64,000 nucleotides of DNA from Rhodoferax sp. GTDB lineage: Bacteria > Pseudomonadota > Gammaproteobacteria > Burkholderiales > Burkholderiaceae_C. The stretch covers positions 385,512 through 449,511 of the forward strand of contig JACKLK010000003.1 in assembly GCA_024236015.1 (NCBI GenBank). The letters are read 5' to 3'. Position numbers and translations under genes: made by a program. This document shows positions 7,917-16,080 of this stretch, piece after piece (the stretch's first letter is position 1; each line of letters starts with the position of its first letter). The notes beneath the pieces are model-generated. The model saw only the letters and a list, made by a program, of their open reading frames with translations. It was not told where the DNA came from and searched no databases.

Positions 7917-8944
7917 GCCGCGCTCCACTGCCGGGGCGCCCGGGCCACGAAGGCATCGAGCCGGGCCAGGGCGGCGCGGCGCTGCGGCTCGGGCAGGAAC
8001 GATGCGTCCAGGCTGTTGCGCGCCAGCTCCACCAGCTGCGACGGCGCCCAGCCGTAGGCCTGCTGGCATTGCAGGAAGTTGTCGTTGATGTAGCCGCCGA
8101 AGAAGGACGGATCGTCCGAGTTCAGCGTGACGCACAGGCCTGCCTGCAGCAGCCGGGGCAACACATGGGTGTCCAGGCTGTCGGAGACATTGAGCCGCAG
8201 GTTCGACAACGGGCATACCGTCAGCGGCGTGCGACTCTCGGCCAGCTGGCGCAGCAGGGCTTCGTCGTCGACGCAGGCATTGCCATGGTCGATGCGGTCC
8301 ACCTGCAGCAATTCGACGGCTTCGCGCACATAGGACGCCGGGCCTTCTTCGCCCGCGTGCGCGACGACGCGCATACCGCGCGAGCGGCAATGCGCGAAGA
8401 AGCGCTCGAACTTCGACGGCGGATGGCCGACCTCGGCGCCGCCCAGGCCAAAGCCCAGCAGATGCTCGGCCCAGGGCATGGCCTGCTCTAACAGCTCGAA
8501 GGCCTCGGCTTCGCTGCGGTGACGCTGGGCCAGCAGGATCAACCCGCTGGACAGGCCGTCTTCGCGCTGCGCCTCGCGCATCGCCGCCCATACGCCTTCG
8601 AGCACCGTGGCCATGGCCACGCCACGCGAGGTGTGCCCCTGCGGCCCGAGGAACAGCTCGGCATGGATGACGCCGTCGGCGTGCGCGCGCCGCAGGTAGG
8701 CCCGTGTCACGTCGTGGAAGTCCTGCGCGTGCACCAGCACCCGGCACCCGTCGTAATACAGATCCAGGAAGCTCTGCAGGTCCCGGAAATCGTAGGCGGC
8801 GCGCAGCGTGTCGACGTCGCTCCAGGGCACCTGCACCGCATTGCGCTCGGCCAGCTGCAGGAACAGCTCGGGCTCGATCGAGCCCTCGATGTGCATGTGC
8901 AGCTCGGCCTTGGGCATGGCCGCGATGAACTGCGCCGGTGTCAC
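7913..8944 (-). CDS. Adenine/adenosine deaminase family protein
   Basis: A 343-residue amidohydrolase-fold deaminase. The zinc motif HMH (H16, H18) is followed by the conserved segments EVGHPPSKF, VAHAGEEGP, the VCPLSN region and LNSDDP, whose Asp pair helps bind zinc and activate water. These segments match the bacterial adenine deaminase branch (the type known from Pseudomonas aeruginosa) better than classical adenosine deaminase; this is from memory of the family. The predicted reaction is adenine to hypoxanthine plus ammonia. The start is GTG at 8944, overlapping the binding-protein stop as GTGA. Position inside an importer operon suggests the transported solute is its substrate or precursor. 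Confidence 0.85.
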   Translation of the reverse strand: MTPAQFIAAMPKAELHMHIEGSIEPELFLQLAERNAVQVPWSDVDTLRAAYDFRDLQSFLDLYYDGCRVLVHAQDFHDVTRAYLRRAHADGVIHAELFLGPQGHTSRGVAMATVLEGVWAAMREAQREDGLSSGLILLAQRHRSEAEAFELLEQAMPWAEHLLGFGLGGAEVGHPPSKFERFFAHCRSRGMRVVAHAGEEGPASYVREAVELLQVDRIDHGNACVDDEALLRQLAESRTPLTVCPLSNLRLNVSDSLDTHVLPRLLQAGLCVTLNSDDPSFFGGYINDNFLQCQQAYGWAPSQLVELARNSLDASFLPEPQRRAALARLDAFVARAPRQWSAA

Positions 8945-10083
8945 AGCCCGTTGCAGGACTTGGCCGCCGCGATGACCGCGTCACGGTCGAAGCGGTTGAT
9001 CGCCTCGGTGAAGCCCGGCTTGTCGATCAGCAGGCTGGTGGGGGCCACGGTCTTCTTGATCAGACCCTCCTTGTGCATGAATGCCTGCATGCGGCCATAT
9101 GCGGCCGGATCCATCGCACCGATGAGCTTGCCGCCGTGCATCTCGTGGGCGGCCTGCATCGTGGCGAGCTGGGTCTTGAGCAGCGCCAGGTCCTGCTTGA
9201 CCAGCGTGGCCTCGTCGGCGCCGGTGGGCTTGGTGCTGGGAAAGTTCTTCCAGTGGATCTTCAGCGTGCACTCGGGGTTGGTCTGCGCAAACAGCGTGGC
9301 CTTGGCCGCGCCGCGCGCGATCGCCTCGACCATGGCCGGGTCGGCGTCGATGGTCTTTTGCATGGTGCCGAACGTGAAGTCGGGCAAGGCCCGCCAGGCC
9401 GGATCGAACATGACGTTGAGCGCGGTGCCGGCGTTCTGGAAACCGGTGAGCGCCGAGCCCCAGAACATCAGGCCCTGCACCCGGTCGCTGCGCAGCGCCT
9501 CCAGGGCCGGCGCGCCGGCGCCGGTGGCGATGATCTGCACGTCCTTGTCGGGATCGATGCCGTTGGAGCGCAGATACCCCTTGAGCAGCGGCATGCCGCC
9601 GGTGCCCAGGCTGAAGATGCCGATCTTCTTGCCCTTGAGATCGGCGACCGACTTGATCGGACCGCCGGCGAGCACGCCCAGTCCCCAGTCGATGGAGCCC
9701 GTGCCCATCAGCGCGCGCACCGCCAGGTTGTTCTCGGTGTTGGCCTGGATCAGGCCGGTGGAGTTGAGCTGCGCGAACTCCACGCCGCCGGCCACCATCT
9801 GCTGGATGCCCTGCAGCGAACCCGCGACCGTGACGATCTGCACGTCGTATCCCTCTTCCTTCCAGTAACCCAGGGCGATGGGCAGCGTCAGCCAGGGATA
9901 GGTGACGTTGACCACCTGCGTCCCCAGCGCGATCTTCACCGGCTTGAGCGGCTTGCCGGCCTGGGCATGGGCGCCGCAGGCGGCAGCCGCGATCAGTGCG
10001 GCTGCCAGCACGCGGCGCGTGACGGGTACGCCACGGGCGCGCGCAGCGTGGATGTTCGGGGTTTCTTGGAGCTCGACAGACAT
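8941..10083 (-). CDS. ABC transporter substrate-binding protein, NMT1/THI5-like
   Basis: A 380-residue periplasmic binding protein and first gene of the operon. The start at 10083 has AAAGGA nine bases upstream. After about 25 N-terminal residues, a twin-Arg-containing n-region and hydrophobic core end at AHA-QA, a plausible signal peptidase I site. The mature part begins with the family pattern of a lysine-containing strand, TYPWLTLPIALGYWKEEGYDV, seen in NMT1/SsuA-type proteins. Relatives bind nitrate, taurine, aminopyrimidines or flavin precursors. The deaminase next door suggests a purine or related nitrogen heterocycle. Confidence 0.9.
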   Translation of the reverse strand: MSVELQETPNIHAARARGVPVTRRVLAAALIAAAACGAHAQAGKPLKPVKIALGTQVVNVTYPWLTLPIALGYWKEEGYDVQIVTVAGSLQGIQQMVAGGVEFAQLNSTGLIQANTENNLAVRALMGTGSIDWGLGVLAGGPIKSVADLKGKKIGIFSLGTGGMPLLKGYLRSNGIDPDKDVQIIATGAGAPALEALRSDRVQGLMFWGSALTGFQNAGTALNVMFDPAWRALPDFTFGTMQKTIDADPAMVEAIARGAAKATLFAQTNPECTLKIHWKNFPSTKPTGADEATLVKQDLALLKTQLATMQAAHEMHGGKLIGAMDPAAYGRMQAFMHKEGLIKKTVAPTSLLIDKPGFTEAINRFDRDAVIAAAKSCNGL

Positions 10084-10129
10084 CGGAAAAATCCTTTCTT
10101 GGGGGCGAATGCGAATCAATGTAGCACCG

Positions 10130-10180
10130 TCAAAAGAACAATAAACATCACAATTTCTTTTGATAACGTCTAATAATTAG
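10130..10180. promoter_or_regulatory. Intergenic control region with two inverted repeats
   Basis: This AT-rich patch lies between the importer operon (start 10083) and the divergent M20 gene (start 10343). It contains a perfect 9-bp inverted repeat, TCAAAAGAA (10130-10138) and TTCTTTTGA (10155-10163), with a 16-base spacer, and a perfect 11-bp palindrome, CTAATAATTAG (10170-10180). LysR proteins bind short dyads of this kind. The operon-encoded LysR is the obvious candidate, but this is inference. Confidence 0.5.
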
Positions 10181-10330
10181 TCTTTTAAGAACGGCGCAGG
10201 CACCCGCCGGAACACGCAAGTGCCATGCCATGCCGCGGCTGTCGCAGGCGCCATCGCCGAACCGGCAGCGGGCCCGTCCGGCGGCCCGTGCGCCCGGCAA
10301 GCGGCCGCTGGCGCGCCACCATGGCACCAC

Positions 10331-10336
10331 TAGAAT
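10331..10336 (+). promoter_or_regulatory. Candidate -10 box placed for a leaderless transcript
   Basis: TAGAAT ends six bases before the ATG at 10343, and no Shine-Dalgarno sequence precedes that ATG. A transcript starting about seven bases after the box would begin at the start codon itself. The same arrangement recurs before three other genes in this window. Confidence 0.45.
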
Positions 10337-10342
10337 CGTCCG

Positions 10343-11659
10343 ATGACAACCGACAACGACGCCCTTCTGGCCCGCATCGACGCCAAACGCGATGAACTGG
10401 TGGCCCTGACCCAGGAACTGGTTCGCATCCCCACGGTGAATCCGCCGGGCGATGCCTACGAGGCCTGCGCGCGGGTGCTCGGCGAGCGGCTGCGCAAGCG
10501 CGGTTTCGCGATCGAATACATCCGCGGCGAAGGCGCGCCGGGCGACAAGGACAGCCATCCACGCATCAACGTCGTGGCGCGCTACCAGGGGGCGATCTCC
10601 GGCGGCGAGAACGTGCACTTCAACGGCCATATCGACGTCGTCGAAGCCGGCCCGGGCTGGACCCACGATCCGTTCGCGGCCGAGGTCGTCGGCGACCGCA
10701 TCTACGGCCGCGGCACCTGCGACATGAAAGGCGGCATCGCCGCCAGCGTGATCGCGGTCGAGGCCATCCTGGAAGCCGGCATCGCATTTCCGGGCGCGAT
10801 CGAGATCAGCGGCACGGTGGACGAGGAATCGGGCGGATACGCCGGCGTCGGCCACCTGGCCAGCCTGGGTTATTTCAGCGCGCCGCGGGTGCAGCACGTC
10901 ATCATCCCCGAGCCGCTGGGCGTGGACCGCATCTGCCTGGGCCACCGCGGCGTCTGGTGGGCCGAGGTCGAGACCCATGGCCGCATCGCACACGGCTCGA
11001 TGCCCTTCCTGGGCGACTCGGCGATCAACCACATGAGCGCCTTCATCCACCTGCTCGACACCGAGCTGGGCCCCAAGCTGCGCGAGCGCCACACCGCGCA
11101 GCCGGTCGAGCCGCCGGGCGCGCGGGTCAGCACGCTGAACATCAACAGCCTGCACGGCGGCCAGGTGGAGCAGACCTTCAGCGTCGACGACCAGGGCCGC
11201 CCCACCGGCGACCTGCCCTCGCCGGTGGTGGCCCACACCTGCCGCGCGGTGCTGGACCGGCGCTTCATCGCCGAGGAGTCGCTGGAGTCGGTCAAGGCCG
11301 AGATCGTCGCGATGCTCGACGAGCTCAAGGCCCGGCGGCCCGGTTTCGACTACGGGCTGCGCGACATCATGAGTTTCCTGCCCACCGCCACGCCCAAGGA
11401 CGCGCCGGTGGTCGACGCCACCGCGCGCGCCATCGCCCGCGTGCTGGGCCGCGAGCCGAGCTACATCTCCAGCCCCGGCACCTACGACCAGAAACACATC
11501 GTGCGCACCGGCAAGCTGAACCAGTGCATCGCCTACGGCCCGGGCATCCTGGATCTGGCGCACCAGCCCGACGAATATGTCGGCATCCAGGCCATGGTCG
11601 ACTCCAGCAAGATCATGGCCCTGGCCGCACTGAGCCTGACCGCCGGCCGACGCGGCTGA
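10343..11659 (+). CDS. M20 family amidohydrolase (ArgE/DapE-like)
   Basis: A 438-residue di-zinc hydrolase of the acetylornithine deacetylase / succinyl-diaminopimelate desuccinylase superfamily. Metal ligands are visible in GHIDVV (His and, via its Asp, the catalytic support), GRGTCDMKGG (bridging Asp), the DEESGG pair (catalytic base and ligand Glu) and the late LAHQPDE histidine. A dimerisation domain interrupts the catalytic domain after about residue 190 (HGRIAHGSMP). These enzymes remove acyl or carbamoyl groups from amines. The gene diverges from the importer/deaminase operon and is followed by an MFS transporter eight bases or more downstream, so a role in breakdown of an N-acylated compound is plausible. 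The exact substrate is not evident. Confidence 0.88.
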   Translation: MTTDNDALLARIDAKRDELVALTQELVRIPTVNPPGDAYEACARVLGERLRKRGFAIEYIRGEGAPGDKDSHPRINVVARYQGAISGGENVHFNGHIDVVEAGPGWTHDPFAAEVVGDRIYGRGTCDMKGGIAASVIAVEAILEAGIAFPGAIEISGTVDEESGGYAGVGHLASLGYFSAPRVQHVIIPEPLGVDRICLGHRGVWWAEVETHGRIAHGSMPFLGDSAINHMSAFIHLLDTELGPKLRERHTAQPVEPPGARVSTLNINSLHGGQVEQTFSVDDQGRPTGDLPSPVVAHTCRAVLDRRFIAEESLESVKAEIVAMLDELKARRPGFDYGLRDIMSFLPTATPKDAPVVDATARAIARVLGREPSYISSPGTYDQKHIVRTGKLNQCIAYGPGILDLAHQPDEYVGIQAMVDSSKIMALAALSLTAGRRG

Positions 11660-11699
11660 ACATGGCGTGCCGGTGGCCGGATCGCCAGCGCGCCCGGCC

Positions 11700-12923
11700 G
11701 TGAACACCCCCCACGACCGCCCGCCGTCCTTGCATCGCCGCGCCGCAGCGTTCGGCCTGGCCGCGGCGCTGACCTCGACCTTCGGCCAGTCGATCTTCAT
11801 CGGCCTGTTCGGCGCGCAGATCCAGGCCGAGCTGGGCCTGTCGCCATCCACCTGGGGCGCCTTGTACGGGCTGGCCACCGGCATCAGCGGCATGACCATG
11901 TTCTGGCTCGGCGCCCTGGCCGACCGGGTGGCGGCCGCGCGCGCGATCACGCTGGCGCTGCTGATCCTGGCCGCCGGTGCCGCCACGATGGCCGTGGCGC
12001 AGGCCCCGTGGATGCTGGCGCTGGCCTTCTTCTGCCTGCGCCTGGGCGGCCAGGGCCTGTGTTCGCACATCGCCATCGTCACCGCGGCGCGCCACGCCCG
12101 ATTGCGCGGGCGCAACATCGCGATCGCCGCGTTCGGTTTCATCCTCGGCGAGGCCACGATGCCGCTGCTGATCACGGCACTGCTGGGCTGGACCGACTGG
12201 CGCTGGGTCTGGGCCGGGGCGGGCGTGGTGCTGCTGCTAGGCGCCTTGCCGCTGCTGCGCCGGGTGGCCGCCCCGTTGCCGCTGGCCACGCCCCCCGCGG
12301 CAACCGGCACCGCAGCGGCGGCGACCACCATGCGCCGTCGCGACCTGCTGCGCCACCCGGCTTTCCTGGCCGCGTTGCCGGTGGCGCTGGTGTTCCCGTT
12401 CGTCGTCACCTCGGTGTTCCTGCACCAGGGCAGCATCTCCGCGCTGCGCGCATGGAGCCCGCAGCAGGTGGCGATCGCCTACCTGTGTTTTGCCGGCAGC
12501 CAGGCGGTGACGACCTGGCTGGCGGGACGTCTGGTGGACCACAGCGGCGCGGTGCAGATGTTTCGTTTTTACCTGCTGCCGCTGGCCGCCGGCGTGTTGA
12601 TCGGCGCCTACGCCCCGCCCCATCTGGCGGTCTGGGGCCTGTACATCGGCCTGGGCATGGGTTCGGGCTGCCAGAGCGTGATGTCGGGAGCCTTGTGGGC
12701 CGAGTTGTTCGGCATCGAACGGCTGGGCCTGGTGCGCGGTGTCTTCACCGCGCTGATGGTGCTGGCCACCGCCGCGTCGCCGCCGCTGCTGGGCCTGGCC
12801 TTGCAGAACCAGATCCCGCTGACGCTGCTGGCCGGCGTCGTGGCGGCCTATGCCGTGGTGATGCCCCAGATCGCCGTGCGCTGGCTGCGCAAGGCGCCGG
12901 CCGCGCAGATGGCAGACGGCTGA
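11700..12923 (+). CDS. MFS transporter
   Basis: A 407-residue major facilitator with 12 predicted hydrophobic segments and the inter-helix loop motif GALADRVAAARA after the second segment. No Shine-Dalgarno site is clear. I used the GTG at 11700 (Val-Asn-Thr-Pro), but in-frame GTGs at 11667 and 11673 would extend the N-terminus by up to 11 residues. It follows the M20 amidohydrolase closely and is probably cotranscribed. Substrate and direction of transport cannot be inferred. Confidence 0.85.
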   Translation: MNTPHDRPPSLHRRAAAFGLAAALTSTFGQSIFIGLFGAQIQAELGLSPSTWGALYGLATGISGMTMFWLGALADRVAAARAITLALLILAAGAATMAVAQAPWMLALAFFCLRLGGQGLCSHIAIVTAARHARLRGRNIAIAAFGFILGEATMPLLITALLGWTDWRWVWAGAGVVLLLGALPLLRRVAAPLPLATPPAATGTAAAATTMRRRDLLRHPAFLAALPVALVFPFVVTSVFLHQGSISALRAWSPQQVAIAYLCFAGSQAVTTWLAGRLVDHSGAVQMFRFYLLPLAAGVLIGAYAPPHLAVWGLYIGLGMGSGCQSVMSGALWAELFGIERLGLVRGVFTALMVLATAASPPLLGLALQNQIPLTLLAGVVAAYAVVMPQIAVRWLRKAPAAQMADG

Positions 12924-12945
12924 GGGGCTTCGCCGTCTTCGACAC

Positions 12946-13041
12946 GGCGACCCGGCGACCCGGCGACCCGGCGGCACGGCGGGGCCGCGCCCGGTCCACT
13001 AGACTTGTCCCGTCCGACCGCCACGACCGCCACGACCGCCA
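12946..13041. repeat. Two short tandem arrays in the modA leader region
   Basis: Three perfect copies of the octamer GGCGACCC (12946-12969) and three perfect copies of the nonamer CGACCGCCA (13015-13041) flank a possible -10 box TAGACT (13000-13005). The second array ends 7 bases before the modA start codon at 13049. No Shine-Dalgarno site is visible there, and no ModE-type palindrome is seen. Confidence 0.6.
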
Positions 13042-13048
13042 CTGTTCC

Positions 13049-13843
13049 ATGACCCCTGCAAGACGCGCCTGCCTGTTCGCACTGCTGCTGTCAGCGGGAC
13101 TGGCCGCGGGCCACCCCGCGGCCGCGCAGACCGGACCGGCCGTGGCCGCCGCCTCCGACCTGAAGTTCGCGCTCGACGACGTGGCGGCCGCATTCCGGGC
13201 GCAAACCGGCCAGGCGGTCCGCATCAGTTATGGCTCTTCGGGCAATTTCACGCGCCAGATCCAGCAGGACGCACCGTTCGAGCTGTTTCTGTCGGCCGAC
13301 GAGGCCTTCGTGTTCCAGCTCGCACAGCAGGGGCACACCATCGACCGGGGCGCGCTGTACGCCACCGGACGCATCGTGTTGTTCGCACCGACGAAGTCCC
13401 CGCTGCGGGTGGACCCGCAACTGGCCGACCTGCGGGCCGCGTTGTCCGACGGACGCATCACCCGTTTCGCGATCGCCAACCCGGAGCACGCGCCCTACGG
13501 GCGTGCGGCGCGCGAGGCACTGCAGAGCGCCGGCCTGTGGGACTCGCTGCAAGGGCGCCTGGTGCTGGGCGAGAACGTGTCGCAGGCGGCGCAGTTCGCC
13601 GTCTCCGGCTCCACGCAGGGCGGCATCTTCGCCTACTCGCTGGCGATGGCGCCGGCCTTCGCCAGCGCCGGCCGCCATGTGCTGGTGCCCGAGGACCTGC
13701 ACCAGCCGCTGCGCCAGCGCATGGTGCTGACCCGCAAGGCCGGTCCGGTGGCGCGGGACTTCTACCAGTACCTGCAGCAGCCACCGGCGCGTGCCATCTT
13801 CAAGCGCTTCGGCTTCGTGCTGCCGGGCGAGCCGCTGAACTGA
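13049..13843 (+). CDS. modA: Molybdate ABC transporter substrate-binding protein
   Basis: A 264-residue periplasmic binding protein. A signal peptide (residues 1-28, ending AAAQT) precedes the ModA hallmark AAASDLKFALDDVAAAF and the oxyanion-binding YGSSGNF. ASD and GSSGN supply hydrogen bonds to molybdate or tungstate in the family. The later motif ENVSQAAQFAVSGSTQGGIFAYS is also typical. It is the first gene of a modABC operon, with modB 10 bp downstream. Molybdenum uptake supports molybdenum-cofactor enzymes; none is encoded in this window. Confidence 0.93.
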   Translation: MTPARRACLFALLLSAGLAAGHPAAAQTGPAVAAASDLKFALDDVAAAFRAQTGQAVRISYGSSGNFTRQIQQDAPFELFLSADEAFVFQLAQQGHTIDRGALYATGRIVLFAPTKSPLRVDPQLADLRAALSDGRITRFAIANPEHAPYGRAAREALQSAGLWDSLQGRLVLGENVSQAAQFAVSGSTQGGIFAYSLAMAPAFASAGRHVLVPEDLHQPLRQRMVLTRKAGPVARDFYQYLQQPPARAIFKRFGFVLPGEPLN

Positions 13844-13853
13844 GCCCGGCGGC

Positions 13854-14528
13854 ATGGACTGGCCCGCGCTCTGGTTGTCGGTACAGCTGTCGGTGGCGAC
13901 GGCCGTGATCCTGCTGCCGCTGGGCGTACTGGCCGCGCGCTGGCTGGCCAGCAGCCGCCATCCGCTCAAGCCGGTTTTCGAGGCCATGCTGGCCCTGCCG
14001 CTGGTGCTGCCGCCGACCGTGCTGGGCTTCTACCTGCTCGTGGCCCTGGGTGGCGAATCCCTGCTAGGCGGGCTGTTCCAGCAGGTCTTCGGCCACACGC
14101 TGGCGTTTTCGTTCACCGGACTGCTGGTGGCCAGCGTGGTGTTCAACATCCCGTTCGCGCTGATGCCGATGCAGCGCGCGTTCGAAGCAATACCACTCGA
14201 CCTGATGGATGCCGCGCGCACCTGCGGCCTGTCGCGCTGGCGCACCTTGTGGCGCATCGAATTGCCGCTGGCGCGGCGCGGCATCCTCAGCGGCATGATC
14301 ATGACGGCGGCCCACACCATGGGTGAATTCGGCGTCGTGCTGATGGTCGGCGGCAGCATTCCGGGCGAAACCCGCACCATCGCGATCTCGATCTACGACA
14401 AGGTGCAGGCCTTCGACATGCAGTCCGCCGGCACCATGTCGGCAACGCTGCTGGCGCTGTCGATGCTGACCCTGCTGGTGTCGGCCTGGCTGCTGCGCGT
14501 GCCGCCGGCCCTGCACCAGCGCGGCTGA
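13854..14528 (+). CDS. modB: Molybdate ABC transporter permease
   Basis: A 224-residue inner-membrane permease with five or so hydrophobic segments and the EAA coupling loop (LDLMDAARTCGLSRWRTLWRIELPLARRG). The segment ALPLVLPPTVLGFYLL is typical of ModB/CysT permeases. It sits between modA and modC in the same direction with gaps of 10 and 15 bp. No anomaly is seen. Confidence 0.94.
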   Translation: MDWPALWLSVQLSVATAVILLPLGVLAARWLASSRHPLKPVFEAMLALPLVLPPTVLGFYLLVALGGESLLGGLFQQVFGHTLAFSFTGLLVASVVFNIPFALMPMQRAFEAIPLDLMDAARTCGLSRWRTLWRIELPLARRGILSGMIMTAAHTMGEFGVVLMVGGSIPGETRTIAISIYDKVQAFDMQSAGTMSATLLALSMLTLLVSAWLLRVPPALHQRG

Positions 14529-14543
14529 CACGCCACCATCGCC

Positions 14544-15653
14544 ATGCTGCAAGCCCTGCTGCACCAGACCGGCCCGATCCCGCTGCATGCGCGCATCGAC
14601 TGCGCGAACGGCGAACTGCTGGCGCTGGTCGGCCCGTCGGGCAGCGGCAAGACCAGCGTATTGCGCACCATCGCCGGCCTGCTGCGTGTGACGCAAGGGC
14701 GCATCAGTCTGGGCGACACGGTGTGGTTCGACGCGGAACGCGGCGTCAACCTGCCGGCCGAACATCGCCCGGTCGGCATGGTGTTCCAGCACTACGCCTT
14801 GTTCCCGCACCTCAGCGCATCGCAGAACGTGCAACTGGCCTTGCCCGACGGCGAGCCGGTCGATGCAGCGATGCAACTGCTGGCCGACATGCAGCTCGAG
14901 GGCCTGGCCCGGCGCCGGCCGCATGAGCTCTCGGGCGGCCAGCGCCAGCGCGTGGCGCTCGCGCGCGCATTGGCGCGCCGGCCGAAGCTGTTGCTGCTCG
15001 ACGAAGCGTTTTCGGCCGTGGACCAGCCCACGCGGCAGTCCTTGTACGACGAGTTGATCAAGCTGCGCGCGCGTGTGCCGCTGCCCATCGTGATGGTGAC
15101 GCACGACCTGCGCGAGGCGCGGCTGCTGGCCGATCGCATCAGCATCCTGGACGGCGGCACGACGCTGCAGGACGGCCCGCCGGAGCGGGTGATGTCGCAG
15201 CCGCGCAATGCGCGGGTGGCCGCGCTGGTCGGCCTGCGCGACATCCACCTGGGCGTGTTCCATACCGCGTCCGGCCCCGGCACGATGGCGCGTTTGCGCT
15301 GGGGCGACGCCGGTGCGGGCATCGATCTGGCGACCTTCGACAAGGGCCGCCTCGAAGACGGTGCCCATGTGCGCTGGGTCGTGTCGGGCGAACACGTGCA
15401 GCTGCATGTCGAGCCGACCTCCGCCGCGAACACGGTACGCTGCGCCGTGCACGACCTGCGCCGCCTCGGCGAGATCGTCACGCTGCAATGCCGCCCGACG
15501 GACCTGCCGCAGGCGCGGCTGCACCTGGACGTGACGACACGTTTCGCGCGGCTGCTGGACCTGCAGGCGGGTGCCACGGTGTTCCTCGAGATCGATCCGC
15601 AAGGCATTCACATCATGCCGGTCAAGCGGGCGATGCTCGATCCGCTGGCCTGA
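14544..15653 (+). CDS. modC: Molybdate ABC transporter ATP-binding protein
   Basis: A 369-residue ATPase. The N-terminal domain has Walker A (GPSGSGKTS), signature LSGGQRQRVALA, Walker B with an Ala insertion variant (LLLLDEAFSAVDQ, where most have DEPF) and switch motif MVTHD. The C-terminal third (from about residue 235) has the beta-rich character of the MOP/TOBE regulatory domain that senses molybdate in ModC. It completes modABC. Downstream lies a 521-bp gap of repeats. Confidence 0.93.
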   Translation: MLQALLHQTGPIPLHARIDCANGELLALVGPSGSGKTSVLRTIAGLLRVTQGRISLGDTVWFDAERGVNLPAEHRPVGMVFQHYALFPHLSASQNVQLALPDGEPVDAAMQLLADMQLEGLARRRPHELSGGQRQRVALARALARRPKLLLLDEAFSAVDQPTRQSLYDELIKLRARVPLPIVMVTHDLREARLLADRISILDGGTTLQDGPPERVMSQPRNARVAALVGLRDIHLGVFHTASGPGTMARLRWGDAGAGIDLATFDKGRLEDGAHVRWVVSGEHVQLHVEPTSAANTVRCAVHDLRRLGEIVTLQCRPTDLPQARLHLDVTTRFARLLDLQAGATVFLEIDPQGIHIMPVKRAMLDPLA

Positions 15654-15710
15654 CGGGGCATGCCTGGCCGGTGGCAGCTTGGCCGGTCTTGAGGGCAAGC
15701 AGCGTCGATG

Positions 15711-15736
15711 GGGTACTCTGTGCGGCGAATGTCCCC
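15711..15736 (+). repeat. Partial copy of the dispersed repeat that recurs at 15847
   Basis: This 26-base stretch, beginning GGGTACTCTG and ending GCGAATGTCCCC, matches the segment at 15847-15872 in all but three positions (TGCG for CTCC in the middle). Unlike the second copy it has no matching inverted arm downstream, so it looks like a half-element. It lies 58 bp after modC. The rest of the 15654-15845 stretch shows no gene that I can support. Confidence 0.6.
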
Positions 15737-15845
15737 GCCTTGCCTGTCCCTCCGCTGTCATCACGCCGAAGTTGGCAACTCCAGTCTTTGCAAGGGTGCT
15801 GGCCAATACCCGTCAGGCGGACAGCGCCGGTGGGATCAGGCCGCC

Positions 15846-15925
15846 GGGGTACTCTGCTCCGCGAATGTCCCCCGCGTCGGGCTGCGCCCGCCGCTCCTCC
15901 TTTATTTCGCTACGCAGAGCACCCC
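15846..15925. repeat. 80-bp intergenic element with about 20-bp imperfect terminal inverted repeats
   Basis: The left arm begins GGGGTACTCTGC and reaches GCGAA; the right arm reads TTCGC...GCAGAGCACCCC. About 16 of 20 positions pair. It is AT-interrupted only at TTTATTT. The size and symmetry resemble palindromic intergenic repeats of Burkholderiales, and it contains no transposase. It could form a hairpin in RNA on either strand and act as a boundary between modC and the convergent acr3 gene. Confidence 0.6.
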
Positions 15926-15982
15926 ACCGTCCTGATCCTGCGACTTTGCTTGCACGCGGAGAACCACGACCGCCGCCCAGGA

Positions 15983-16080
15983 CAAGCGAGGTGGGTGAGG
16001 GGCGCAGTGAAGCAAGGGGCAATCGATGCGCGCAGCCCATCGAGGAGGACATGAACGGAGGCCCCCACCCGCCTCGCTTG
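15983..16080. repeat. Long inverted repeat, 20-bp arms around a 58-base interior
   Basis: The left arm (15983-16002, beginning CAAGCGAGG) and right arm (16061-16080, ending CCTCGCTTG) are complementary at 18 of 20 positions. The interior holds a smaller dyad, CGATG (16024-16028) and CATCG (16038-16042). The element sits just beyond the 3' end of acr3 (16175). It may be a mobile palindromic repeat, a bidirectional terminator without a T-tract, or a structured RNA. No open frame inside it is convincing. Confidence 0.6.

Noticed and set aside
10148..12436. A 762-codon minus-strand frame opposite the M20 hydrolase and MFS genes
   Set aside because: No recognisable domain, and both opposite genes carry clear catalytic or membrane motifs.
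16061..16080. Intrinsic terminator for acr3 or modC
   Set aside because: The hairpin arms are 58 bases apart and no T-tract follows, so it does not fit an intrinsic terminator. It is listed as a repeat.
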